Assembly (NCBI GenBank): GCA_037903355.1
Contig: JBAJFE010000042.1
Coordinates: 3,546,001 to 3,610,000 of the forward strand
Length of the DNA stretch: 64,000 nucleotides
Direction: 5' to 3'
From: Trichuris trichiura
Taxonomy: Eukaryota; Nematoda; Enoplea; Trichinellida; Trichuridae
Shown: positions 34,211 to 44,996 of the stretch, one piece after another
Position numbering within the stretch: position 1 is the stretch's first letter
How the letters are laid out: the number at the start of each line of letters is the position of its first letter
The notes under the pieces: model-generated
The model's input: the letters and a program-made list of their open reading frames with translations, nothing else
The model's database searches: none
Told to the model about the DNA's origin: nothing
Program-made: the position numbers and the translations under genes

Positions 34211-37200
34211 TCAGCAACCTTCTGACAACAGCAAGAGCGAAAGTTCCTTAACATCGTAAAGCAAACCTGCATATTTAGTAGATACGGCTGAGCTAGCATC
34301 CGCAGTTAGAAACGCTTTAGATGACATCTGCGGACCGCAGCATTGGCCAGAATGACAGTGCATGTTTTCAGGACACAATCCATTGACGCAAGGGCCGTAA
34401 TGTAGTGTTCCAAAGGGACAAACTATTAATAAACCAGGCAAAATACATTCAAATTAATTCAAATTGGAGTTACCTCCGATTTCGGGATATCCCGTCAAAG
34501 GACAGCAGTTGTATCCATCAATACAAATTAGTGATGAGCGCGAGCACTGAAAGTCCGCAGTACACGATTCAGCTGGAAGACTTCCGTCAGGGCATATATC
34601 TTCGGAAATGTAAAGATTCAACACATTGTAAAATACCAGAATACTAATGTACCCGTAACAGCAGGTGTGCCATCTTCTTGGCAACATAGATTTTCAGCTG
34701 TGCAGTAGTAACCCACCGCACATAAGCCACCCAGACACGGCCCTGCTGAAATGCTTCCATCAGAGCACCTTCCTGAACAAGCGTAAATCTAATCCGATAG
34801 AAAGACTTGGCTGATGAAGTCGTGTTAACCTGTGGAACCATTAGCTTGTGGGCAGCATAAATTTCCTGTTGTACAGATGTACCCAATTCCGCAGAGGCCA
34901 GTGGTACAGGGACCAATAGGAACACTGCCATCCAGACAGTAAGCTGCAAAATTATTGCAAGATGTAATGCTTTGAAAACATAGTTTCTCCTAACGGGTGT
35001 GTGAAACAACATAAAGGTACGGAAAGGCAACTCGTTCAACGTTTTTATTGATATTGCGAAGCTTTCGGAGAATTCCTGTCCCTGTCTTGAGCGCATGAAA
35101 GTGAAAGAGAGAATCCTGGCATGGCGTCATGTAGGAGATCCTAACGCCACGCCAGGATTCTCTCTGTCACTTTCATGCGCTGAAGACAGGGACAGGAGTT
35201 CCCCGAAAGCTTCGCAATATTAATAAAAACGTTGAACGATTTGCCTTTCCGTACCTTAATGTTGAAGATGTAATGTATGCAAACAATTTGTTAGGCAAGA
35301 GAAACTGAGTTAACCCAATATCTGTCACGCCGCCTAGGAGGTCTGAGCGAATAAAAAGCACCTCAGCACTTTCTTTTCATTCTACAGCAAAAGCAGCAAA
35401 AGACTAAGTGTGATAAATCATGACAAGCAATCGCTGGTTATTACTCTTTTGAAACTGCCTGACTTTGACTGTTTTTATTTGGTAAATCTGTAATCATGAC
35501 GATAATTTAGATGTGATTGAAACTCGCATGAACAGATGGAAGGCAATTTACGCGCAATTGTTGGTGATTAAGTGTAATTTGTTAAAGAATGGCATTCTTG
35601 TTGATAACTTCCAGCGGCTCATAAATAAAGCAACAAACAGAACAGTGGCTGCGCAGTCACTTGTTAATGGAAATACACAGATTAAATGTAGGAAAGAAAA
35701 TGAGCACTAAAAAAGTGAGTACTCCACTGTTTTGCCAGAAGAGCGTTGTAGCTTTAACCGTAGCAGCATTTCCAAACAAAAGAAAGGTCGAAAAGTCCAC
35801 TTCCAGAAGGGATGTCTCCCTATGTACGGGGCTGATCAAACCGGAAAAAACAAAGCTTTCTGAGATTTACCTGCTATCTACACACAAATTGGAGGTAATA
35901 TTTTCGCGAGTTACGTGACCACAACACTTGCTGTGTCCCATAAAGTGTTACGTGTACGTCTTCAATTCTCTGTTTTTACAGTTGTGTAAACTTTTAACTA
36001 CGGTTTAAACTCGTTATATACAGTCGGCCCTCGTTATCCGCGGCCTCGTAACTCGCGGATTTTATACAACGCAGTTTGTCCTGTGTGAAATAGTGACGTC
36101 ATCTTTTACACGGCAGTACACGAAATTAAGCCTACAACAGTCAACGGTTGCTGGAAGCGTGTCAGGTGACGCAGTCAGTGAATGCGAGGACTTAGGTGCC
36201 ATCGATGAGGAGGTCATGGACGTAGTGAATACTGCCAAGGAGTTGGGAGGCGTCGGTTTCTCCGACGTGATAGAAGATGATATCAGGGAGCACAAAGGAG
36301 TTTGTGGAAGACCGTCCACCAACGAGGAACTCGAGGAACTGATGCAATCACCTACGGGCCGCAATGACGACGTTATGGAAGTTACAAGAGCTTAAACACC
36401 CACGGATTGGACGCTGCAGAAGCTTGCCATTATTTTCCGGCAAGCGCAGGTCATGTAGGATATGATTGCTGAATACGATTCACACATAGAACGTGGCATC
36501 ATAGTTACACGAGGAATAACAGCTTCGTTAAAACTCCTACAAAATTTAATCGATGAAGCGAGGAAAACGGAGAGAGCTCCCTTTAGCAATGTTTTTAAAT
36601 AAAGCTCCGACAGCTGCGGAGCCTAACATTTTAAGGCGAGAAGTTTTGCTACCAACAAGTTCAAGATGCCCTACGACTGGCCGGTCTCCAGTGGATCCGC
36701 ACCCACCTACAGAAAGTAGGTACATTGTCTGATTCTTGATGCCCTAAACGTTTCTGCCGTAAAGGTGTTGTTCTGCGTGGATGTGTTTTATGCGACGTTC
36801 AGTATTTCTGCCTAAGTGCGCCTATGTATATTATATTTCCCCTGCTGTGCACCCAGTCCGCGCACCAGTACATCGCTTAGCTCATTAAAGCAAGGCGATT
36901 CCCAGGCGTTTAAAGAAAGAGCATCTTTCATCCTTTCTTGTATCTAACGGCCTGGATTCTAATGGCTAACGCCATTGGACAAGCGCAGTCTCATTGATAT
37001 CTTTATCGCGTAGCTAGATTTTGTAGTACCAAGCTTCGAAGGATCACTACGTATGACAACCGTTCCGGAAGGAACTCAAGGGGCAGGACAAAATACGCGG
37101 CTAGAATACAAGCTACTTGTCCTTTTTCATAGGGCATCCTATACAACGCAGATTCAGTTAAACGTGATGTAACGCTCAAAAGACTGGCCGAATTAACCGC

Positions 37201-40200
37201 AGATAACGAGGGTCGACTGTATAAGACAAGAATGCCCGAAGCTTTTGAGACTAAACTCAACCCGTCATCAGCGGAAATGGATAATTGTGAAAAATTGATG
37301 GCATGATGCGGCTTTCGCAATTTTAAACCTTTTTTTGTGTGACTAAACATGCGCCTTACAAAGGGGGCAAAGGTCCTTCGAAGTCTTAGCGGTCATTAGA
37401 GGTTATCCTGTTCAAAAGACGGATTAACAACGTCTCATATTTAGCAGCCATAAATTCTATACAAGCGTAAGCCAATTGCTAATTCAAAAATCTGATCACT
37501 GGTGACTTTTATCCCTGTTTCCGCGTTGCAGAATTTAAATATTCAAGATTTTAAAATTTCAGGATTATAAAAAGCACTGCCGGCGCTCAGTTAGTTTTGC
37601 ATTTGTTGACATAAACAGTTGCTGATTCATTTTGCTAAACCAACTAGTGCATTTCAGGCTCGACACCTAGCGACTATTATTCAGTTGGACATCTGGGGCA
37701 GTAAGCTGTAAGAATCAGGTTCAAAGAAGAAAACTAGCCGCAGCTGGCTGTTGAGTGCTACCTTTAGTCGCATGACAAAAACTTCTTTTGTCAAAACCTG
37801 AACCGTCCATATGAGAAGTGCATTGAGGACAAAAGATATTAAATTTTGTCATAATAAAACGTTAACGCTTTAAGTCAATGACTCTCAATGAGGTGCTGGG
37901 GTTTACGGAAGGCTGAAAGGGGCTCTAGCAGGTCTAAGGCACTGCTGAGACAGAAGCAAGTGAAAGTTCGCCTTAGACACTGGTTGAATGTGGTTGTAAC
38001 GTCGAATGCAGATTGGTAGCATATAAATTGTCCTCTGGCAGCAGGATTAACTTTTCCTGCCCAGCTTGACTCAGTATCCCAAAGACTAATTGAGTATGCT
38101 AGTCGCTTGTCTGAACTCTGCTTCCAGACGAGTGAGACGCTGCCTGCAGCTATGATAGATGCCTGTGGCATTAGTCGCAGCTGATTTTATCACAACTGCG
38201 TGGCAAATCATCCTATGGGCGGTTCACGATGAATAATTCCACCTTTTGCATATTGCTAATCTGCCTTCTAGCGGAAATTGATTCTGCATAGCTCCTATTG
38301 GTCACCTTTGGTCCTTAATTTAAGAAATAAAGTTTTAAGCCAGCACTTGTCCTCTTCCATTTCTGCCGTTTTTTTGAAAGCAGGAAGCGCTAGTAAGGCA
38401 GTAAAAGTAGGCAAGAATGAACCCGTAACGTAAGTTGTGGGTAACTCAAGTCGCTAGTGTCAGACGATGGAGCGGAAAAGCTAAGCAAGGCGAATATTAG
38501 CGAGACAGGAAATTTGGGACGCTAGCGCAGAAAAGGTAGAGAAACAATGCTTTAAATCCTCAGGAAGAACCTAATGCAGGAAACTTCCAGATAACCTTGT
38601 ATCATAGTTTGGGTTTTTATGGAGACAATGCAAAAAAGCACAGGACCGAAATATTAAGGTCTTATAAATTGACATAAAATGTACCTACTTGGTTGGGTCG
38701 AACCAGTGCAGCATATATTCGCACCTGCTAGGCAGGTAAATCCTGTTCCACACAAGCCATTAATGCATGCACCCGCTGGCTGTTTCCCATCTGGGCATAA
38801 TCCTGAATCAAGACGTTAAAAAGGACTACGCATATTCATTGCATTATCAACATCTGAATTTATCGCTTGATCGATAATAAAGTATTCCAGAAAACTTTAT
38901 TTATTAATATCTTTCATACTTCATACAAAATTGCTTTAAAGCTATGTAACGCCAACATTTCTGCGAACGAAACTTTGATTTGTCCGTTTATTAAGCGTAG
39001 GTAAGGAAGGATAAACTTTCTGAAAAGCCTTTTAAAAATAGCTAGAAATTTTACCCGGAATGATAGATACTGGGCAGCAGTAATTTTCTGGTGTGCACGT
39101 GAATCCAGGGCCACATTGACTTTTAATGCAATTTCCTTGAGGTTGTAGGCCATTTAAGCATAATTCTCGAAGTAGATGTAATGAGTCAGTTTGATAGGTT
39201 AAATTTTTATTAACACTTACTTGGTGGTTCAATAAAGCCTATGGAACAACACATATTATTGATGCAATAAAATCCAACCTGACATTGTCCATTGACGCAG
39301 CGTCTTGTAGGTGCTGACCCATCTGGGCAAATTCCTAGGGCTAACAGATACTAGTTAACACTTTAGTCTTTTGCGGGAATACTCATAACTTACTGGGACC
39401 TGCTGGGCAGCACAGGTTTTGTGATGTACAAATCATCCCTCTTGGACATCGACCATCTGTACAATATCCTGATGCTTGACCGCCATACGGACAGTGAGCT
39501 ATACACAAATATGACAGATGTGCTGTACTTTGCCATTAATAGCTGTTATCTTACGCCAGAGTCCACCACCTGCTTGAGGGCAACAGATTCTATTTGCTGT
39601 GCAAGCATAACCGAAGCTACATCTGCCGTTCAGGCAAGGTCCTGCTGAATGACTGCCGTCAGGACAGACTAAACGTGCCCAGATAATCAACTTGTATGTT
39701 TGAATTACTGCTTCACGTAACGTGCTCACCTTGCATGTCTCGGCAACACACTCCTCCTTGACAAAAATAACCATAGGGGCACTGTCCATTTAAACAATAG
39801 CTGATAGCTTTGGTACCATCTAAGCACTCACCTGAAAACCGTCCAAAGTACAAAATTAAACGACTTTAGCATTATACATTTTCACTTATGGAAGCTATAT
39901 ATAAACGATGCAATAGCCTAAGTGTCAAGGAGCGAACTCTGTGCTGTAGCACAAGTCCAGAGGTTCACTGAATTCAAATTCCAGCTGCAACCCCGCTAGT
40001 ACAGGAAGTGAGACAAGCCGGCAAGTAGAATAATTCGGTAGCAACACCAGCCAAATGGCCGGTCGTTCGCCTACTCTACGATGTAGGATAAAAGCAAGGA
40101 ATAAAACGAAATGGTATCATGAGTCAGGGACGCTCTGTGTGTATACATACAGAAGTTACCGTATAACGTCTCTCCCACATACATGATTTTACCTCCTGGA

Positions 40201-43200
40201 AGGCGTGCATGTGTATGGCAAAGTCTGGCCGTGCTTTCATCCACCGTGAGTAAACCGTGTGTGACTAAACATGCGCCTTACAAAGGGGGCAAAGGTCCTT
40301 CGAAGTCTTAGCGGTCGTTAGAGGTTATCCTGTTCAGAAGACGGATTAACAACGTCTCATATTTAGCAGCCATAAATTCTAAACAAGCGTAAGCCTTCAT
40401 CTTAAGCGCGCTCTTCGTTCACGCTGAAGTAATGATTCTACTGTGACAAGGACGTTTATGAGTAACATCAAAAGCTATAACCACAGAGTGGCCTCAGAAT
40501 CAATTAACAACATTCTAGAAGCATGGAATGACGTATCGAAACAATGCATGCGTCATGTTCACCGGAAGCTTTTCCCAGGTCGGAACTGCGATTTGGTATA
40601 CTTTCTTCCTTATCCTTGAGCACGCTAAATTATTGAAAGCTGAGCCTAATTGGAAAAAAGGATAGACTTTGAAGAGTTGGATTATGAAGATGTTAAACAC
40701 ATTCTGAATTATGAACACGATGAGCTGGCCACTGATGAGCCACAGGAAAAACAAAAGAAGAGAAGAAGCAGATGACGGTGAAAACAAGGAAGCTCCTCTA
40801 CGACAAATGACCAACGCTCGACTATCAGACGCTCTAAAAACTGTTGAGCACCGGTTGCAATGGTTCGAAAACAATGATTGTAATGGAGAACGAACCGGGA
40901 TAGCCATAAGAGATACTATTTGGATTAGACAGGAGTCACATAAGCAACTAATGTATAAGAGGAGAACGTATGCAAAGCACAAGATGCTCGAGATCTATTT
41001 TAATGCGATGAAGAAACATAATGAGGACGAGGAAGTGCTGCCTTCTACGTCTAACAGGACCTCAGCTCACCGGTAACTAAGCAAAGTGAGATTACAAAAG
41101 TGAGTCTGATGGACTTCCATTCTTTTCTAGGTACCAGGCCATTTATCCTACTGAAACAACCTTTTCCCGCAGGGTAGAAATGCAAGCATGTTACTCCTTA
41201 AAATCACTTTGAAGTCAGACCGCTGTAAAGGGTTCTTGTGACAGTGCCAGCAGGGGGATGAATCCCGCAGGGCACAGAGCGAGGTCGCTCAACATGAAGA
41301 CCGCTCTGAATGGTCTCACACCAGTGTGGTCCAATCGCGGTCGCATTTTAACGGGTGCAACGACGAGGGTCTGCGGCAAGACTGACCGCGGCATGTGGTC
41401 TCTCAAATGCGAACCGATGACAAGGTCGCGCCAAGGCGAACTCAGTGACCCCGCTAACGGGGTCATCATGCCTTATATAAGGAGGCATTGTTTTTCCCGA
41501 CCTGACTCTTTCCTTTATCGTATACTCGCTTACATCAGTAAACAAATCAGTGAATCGAAGCCTTCGTTCTTGGCGCAAGTGTTCTCCTACAGTTCTGCTA
41601 TAAAAGTAAACCCTGTTAATGCATCATCGCTAAGAAAGAAACGAAGCGTTATTCATATCCTGCGAAAGAGGATCCATAACTTAGCGTGCCTAAAGGATAA
41701 ATAGACAGGGTAGATGCAAAATAATTGCTTTTTTCAAAGACTTTTCTCCATTGTTGTTTCGACAAAACACATCTACCATGTTTTATGGGAACTGACTCTG
41801 TTTATAAAAAGATAGGATTAAAAAGCAGATCTACCTGACGGCGGAAAGACAGCCGACTTTGGACAACATATGTTCAAGTCTTTAATGCAGGTAAAACCAG
41901 CCCCACAGTGACCACCAGAGCAATATCCAACAGGCTCAGATCCATCTGGACACATGTCAACTACGGCAAATTCGTCAACAGTAACGGCAAAGACGTAATA
42001 ATTGTATCTGATTACTTGTTTGAGAAGTCCCTGAGGCAATTCGGCAGCAGAAACCCAAACTCGTGGGGCAGTAATAGCCACTTGGGCATTGGTTATCCAA
42101 GGAACAACTTATGGACGTAGCTGGTGAATTGTCTGGGCAGGTACCTGTACCGAGTGATGGTTAATTTCGGCAGTAAAATTGTTACATGGTCATTGTCCCA
42201 AAGGATAGGGAAGGTAGAAAGGGTAAATGAAAAGCTGTTGCATCAGTATCGGTTAACGAAATCAATGCCCATGTATTTCTTGTACCTATTTCCCGGGCCT
42301 ACACGAGATAAAAGCTTTTTACTTTGTAATACTAAGCTTAATAAAGCTTCATCTTTTCAAGATAAGTACAAAAACCAGAATGTTAATAAATGCCTAGTTT
42401 TATGAGCAACGGTTTGCTTTTTCTTTTCAATCTATTTCTAGTTGGCTTCACCAAAAAAGTAGCTTCCAGATGTTTGGAAGGTTCTTCCTTTGAGTAGTGG
42501 TACTTTCATTTATAATGATAGTCCAAAGGTAGCGTTCTGTCTAGAAACTGTAAGGGATATGTACTTATAAAGTTAATTGTCATCGTAGACTATAAAAATA
42601 ACTGAGAATGTAGCTGATAATAAAGCTGTAAAGTCTCACTTTAAAATCGTCATCTGGAAAAAAAATTTATTATGTGAAGGAATCCATCCCTCTTTTGCAC
42701 GCGTTTTTTTATAATACTGTGTACCTCTTTTTCATGGCCCCCAAACCGTCATGATATAAGAAACATGCAGGTTGACATGTTTAACGGTAAAATTTCTTGT
42801 AGTTAGTAAGCTTAAGTTTGTTCTTACTCACGGGCATTAAACGTTGTTGAAGTTGGTGGAAGGATGGGTAGAACACAACAAACTTTTAAAGGAAGCACAC
42901 AGTAGCATTTCATAGGACATTGCGAATTGTGTATACATTTTGAAGGAAGCATCAGTGAATGTCTGCCATCTGGGCATAATATTTCTTGAAATATATAAAA
43001 TTGGAGCAAGTAAATTAACTGATTAGAATTTGCGACGGTATTCACAGGCAACAGAAAGAAAGATGAGTACTCACGAGATGAAGGCCCTGTACTGGCTGGA
43101 AGAGGACAGCATGCCCTAGTAGAAATCGGACAGTAGTATCCACTCGGGCACTGGTTGCTAGTCATACACCAGCTTCCTTTTAATGGCCAAGAACCATGAG

Positions 43201-44996
43201 GACACATGCCTGGAAATTAAGCTCCACTTACCATATAACTAAATAACAAATCACCTGGTAAGCTTGGCAACTGCTCCATGGGACAGCAGATACCCAGTGA
43301 AATTATGCAAATTGATCCAGACGGACATTGATAAGCAGAATTGCACAAAGTGATCACAGAGGTGAGAGCTGCAGGGCAAGCTATAATTACGCCTTGATTA
43401 CCCGTGGCAAAAGTTATTAAGATTTACCAGAACTCAATGCATAGGTGAATGAGCGTGGATTATTCAACGAAAATCTTTTTTTGCAGCAAATTCCTGAAAG
43501 ACAAGTTTTAATGAAGTTCTTCGTTCTTCTGTTCTACTTTCCGTTAGATGAATATTGATATATCCATGATAAATATTGATATAAATATTGGCATGTAAGT
43601 ACCTTTATCCTTATTGCACTGCTGGCTAGTGCTACATTCTTCATCTGTCTGACACGTACTCAATGCTAGACTGCCATCTTCACAGACTAATTCTTAACAA
43701 ATGATGTTAACCGTAAATGAATAGGTCAAACATAAAGCAGTACTTGGTGCTGGACAGCACACTCCGCCAATGCATTTGAGTCCAGCTGGGCAACGATCCC
43801 CGAAGCATGGTCCTCGCGCAGTGCTGCTATCAGGACACAGCACTACGAGAATTGCGTATATATTAGATCTGGTTCAGAAAAGTACTTACTAGGGTACACA
43901 TGGCTCCCATATGGTTGGTTAATTGTATTGAATGGGTTGTTAAATTGTCGGAAATTTTTGCGACCACCTTCAGCTACAGGCTGCTGACCGGAAGAAGGAG
44001 TACTACTCACGCAGATTTGATTCGTTGAATCAAAAAGCAAATCTTCAGGGCACTGCATTCGAACCCATTGTCCAGCGTTGGGGCTTTATCACAATAATGT
44101 GTAATCTGTCAAGTGAAGCTGAACAGCTTACTTCTTTGCCGTCGGTGAGCATTGCAAGTAATACTGAGGGTACTTAGAGTCTGGTTCCAGTTTCGTAAAA
44201 GATTCTAGACAGCACTGCGCTCCAGGTACTGCAGGTCCGCTGGCTGAATACATCAGCTTAGTATTCCATTACAATACAAGTACTTTAAATACTTTTGCAG
44301 CTCGCGGATTCCCTCTGATCGCTCGAGTATGGTAAAACATATGACGATCCAGTCTTTTTATCACTATAGCTTGCCATTATATCATAATCAATACCAAAGT
44401 CATCTTGTGGACTGTCTAAGCGTCTTGCATTGTTCATTAACTTTATACAATCTTCAGTTTGATAATCTCCGCAATAATATCTTTTCCATTTTCCTTCTGC
44501 CTGTGTATCATTTCCACTTGTACTGCTAAGAAAACGTTTAAATCAGCTGAGCAAAGTTCATATGCACTGAGCCTGTCTACAGCTTTTCAAAAATGATCTG
44601 TATGACTTTTCAAGATAGGAAGATACACTAAAGCTAACACTAAATCAACTCTTAATATTAGCAGAAAAGTTTATCGATAAGTTTGTATCTAATATTTCAG
44701 TTGTCCTTACGCAAAAAGTTATATTCTCGATGAATTTCCCGATATTACTTTTTTAAAGTTTGTTCACCAATTACCAGCCATGCTTTTGCCTAATTTTTGT
44801 TTTATTAAGTTTTACTTGTAAGATTACTTATAAATCCCTCTGTCCTGGCTTCACTTTTATGTAAATGTATTTCCGTAGAAGCCTTACCTAACTTGTAGTT
44901 CACATATGAAGTAATGCTTGCTTTCTTTGGCAGTTGTTTTCACTTTATCCACGCCTGGCTGACATGGTAATCCATGCAAATCTTCAGAAGCAGAAG
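34211..44996 (-). CDS. Large secreted cysteine-module protein (WR1/Lustrin repeats)
   Basis: Twenty minus-strand exons were joined with consistent phases: 44996-44888, 44239-44132, 44083-43890, 43842-43744, 43686-43603, 43380-43255, 43209-43075, 42984-42832, 42144-42016, 41960-41835, 39831-39730, 39668-39570, 39498-39394, 39334-39221, 39165-39055, 38802-38689, 34943-34830, 34772-34653, 34599-34474, 34422-34211. Exons 4-20 each hold one module of the type CPDGS-x-P-x-G-x-C-x4-C-x2-G-x2-C...CC, as in CPDGSEPVGYC...CCP, matching the worm WR1/Lustrin cysteine repeat; exon 5 is more EB-like. Every intron from exon 3 onwards is phase 1. Exons 1-3 are different: HYFICEL, YYLQC and QWVRMQCPEDLLFDSTNQIC recall a chitin-binding (peritrophin-like) fold, with low certainty. 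The last exon ends ...LLLLSEGC. The total is at least 826 residues; the exon with the start and signal peptide was not found. A cuticle, eggshell or other extracellular role is likely but unproven. Confidence 0.85.
35012..35262. mobile_element. Penelope-like palindrome, family P4, in an intron
   Basis: Arms of about 110 bases (left 35012-35125, right 35147-35262) flank a short spacer (atggcgtcatgtaggagatc). The right arm reads CTGAAGACAGGG...CCCCGAAAGCTTCGC then aataaaaacgttgaac; the left is its complement with CTCAAGA in place of CTGAAGA. It lies in the intron between module exons 38802-38689 and 34943-34830. Confidence 0.7.
36021..37219 (+). mobile_element. Pogo/Tigger deletion derivative with TA target duplication
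   Basis: A 1199-bp element is bounded by inverted repeats CAGTCGGCCCTCGTTATC and CAGTCGACCCTCGTTATC, with TA on both sides (36019-36020, 37220-37221). The interior keeps only the transposase C-terminus: an acidic frame at 36093-36395 (...EELEELMQSPTG), then after stops MIAEYDSHIERG..VTRGITAS and LLQNLIDEARKTERAPF up to about 36597. This resembles the C-terminal tail of Tigger/jerky proteins. The helix-turn-helix and DDE parts are deleted, so it depends on another copy to move. It matches 19943-20574 in reverse. Confidence 0.85.
37228..37290 (-). mobile_element. Degenerate Penelope-like fragment
   Basis: The minus strand has CCGCTGATGACGGGTTGAG, a weak stem, then CAAAAGCTTCGGGC: the shared box order, diverged. 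It lies directly beside the Tigger derivative. Confidence 0.45.
37337..37473 (+). repeat. 137-bp dispersed repeat, copy 1
   Basis: Almost identical to 40259-40395, with about three differences: gtgactaaacatgcgcctta ... cataaattctatacaagcg. Both copies are in the same orientation and in two different introns of the cysteine-module gene. No inverted ends; identity unknown. Confidence 0.8.
37876..38549. mobile_element. hAT remnant with 8-bp target duplication
   Basis: A 674-bp block begins caatgactctcaatg and ends gagaaacaatg; flanks are ctttaagt (37868-37875) and ctttaaat (38550-38557), seven of eight identical. The right end (gcgcagaaaagg...) closely resembles the right end of the hAT element at 56898-57659, whose target is also ctttaaag. 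No intact transposase. Confidence 0.65.
40259..40395 (+). repeat. 137-bp dispersed repeat, copy 2
   Basis: Near-identical partner of 37337-37473, directly followed by a Tigger-like transposase remnant. It may be the 5' part of that element or a gene-internal duplication. Confidence 0.8.
40420..41082 (+). pseudogene. Tigger/jerky-type transposase C-terminal remnant (second subfamily)
   Basis: The plus strand reads ILEAWNDVSKQCMRHVHRKL (about 40510-40570), the typical 'W-x-x-V-x-x-x-x-x-x-N/H-C-W-R-K' end of the Tigger catalytic region. After stops it continues as an acidic tail: RIDFEELDYEDVKHILNYEH, EKQKKRREEADDGEN and LKTVEHRLQWFENND, ending at 41076. It is distinct from the family at 19943 and 36021. 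A homologous minus-strand piece lies at 56660-57910. It sits in the intron between module exons 41960-41835 and 39831-39730. Confidence 0.7.
41237..41591 (+). mobile_element. Solo LTR, family C, with perfect 5-bp target duplication
   Basis: 355 bp, TGTGACAGTG ... CTCCTACA, flanked by gttct on both sides (41232-41236, 41592-41596). A TATA box (ccttatataagg) lies about 120 bases before the end. It lies inside an intron of the cysteine-module gene, on the opposite strand to that gene. The second copy is at 27882-28556. Confidence 0.85.

Noticed and set aside
39421..39648. Plus-strand frame
   Set aside because: Antisense to the cysteine-module exons.
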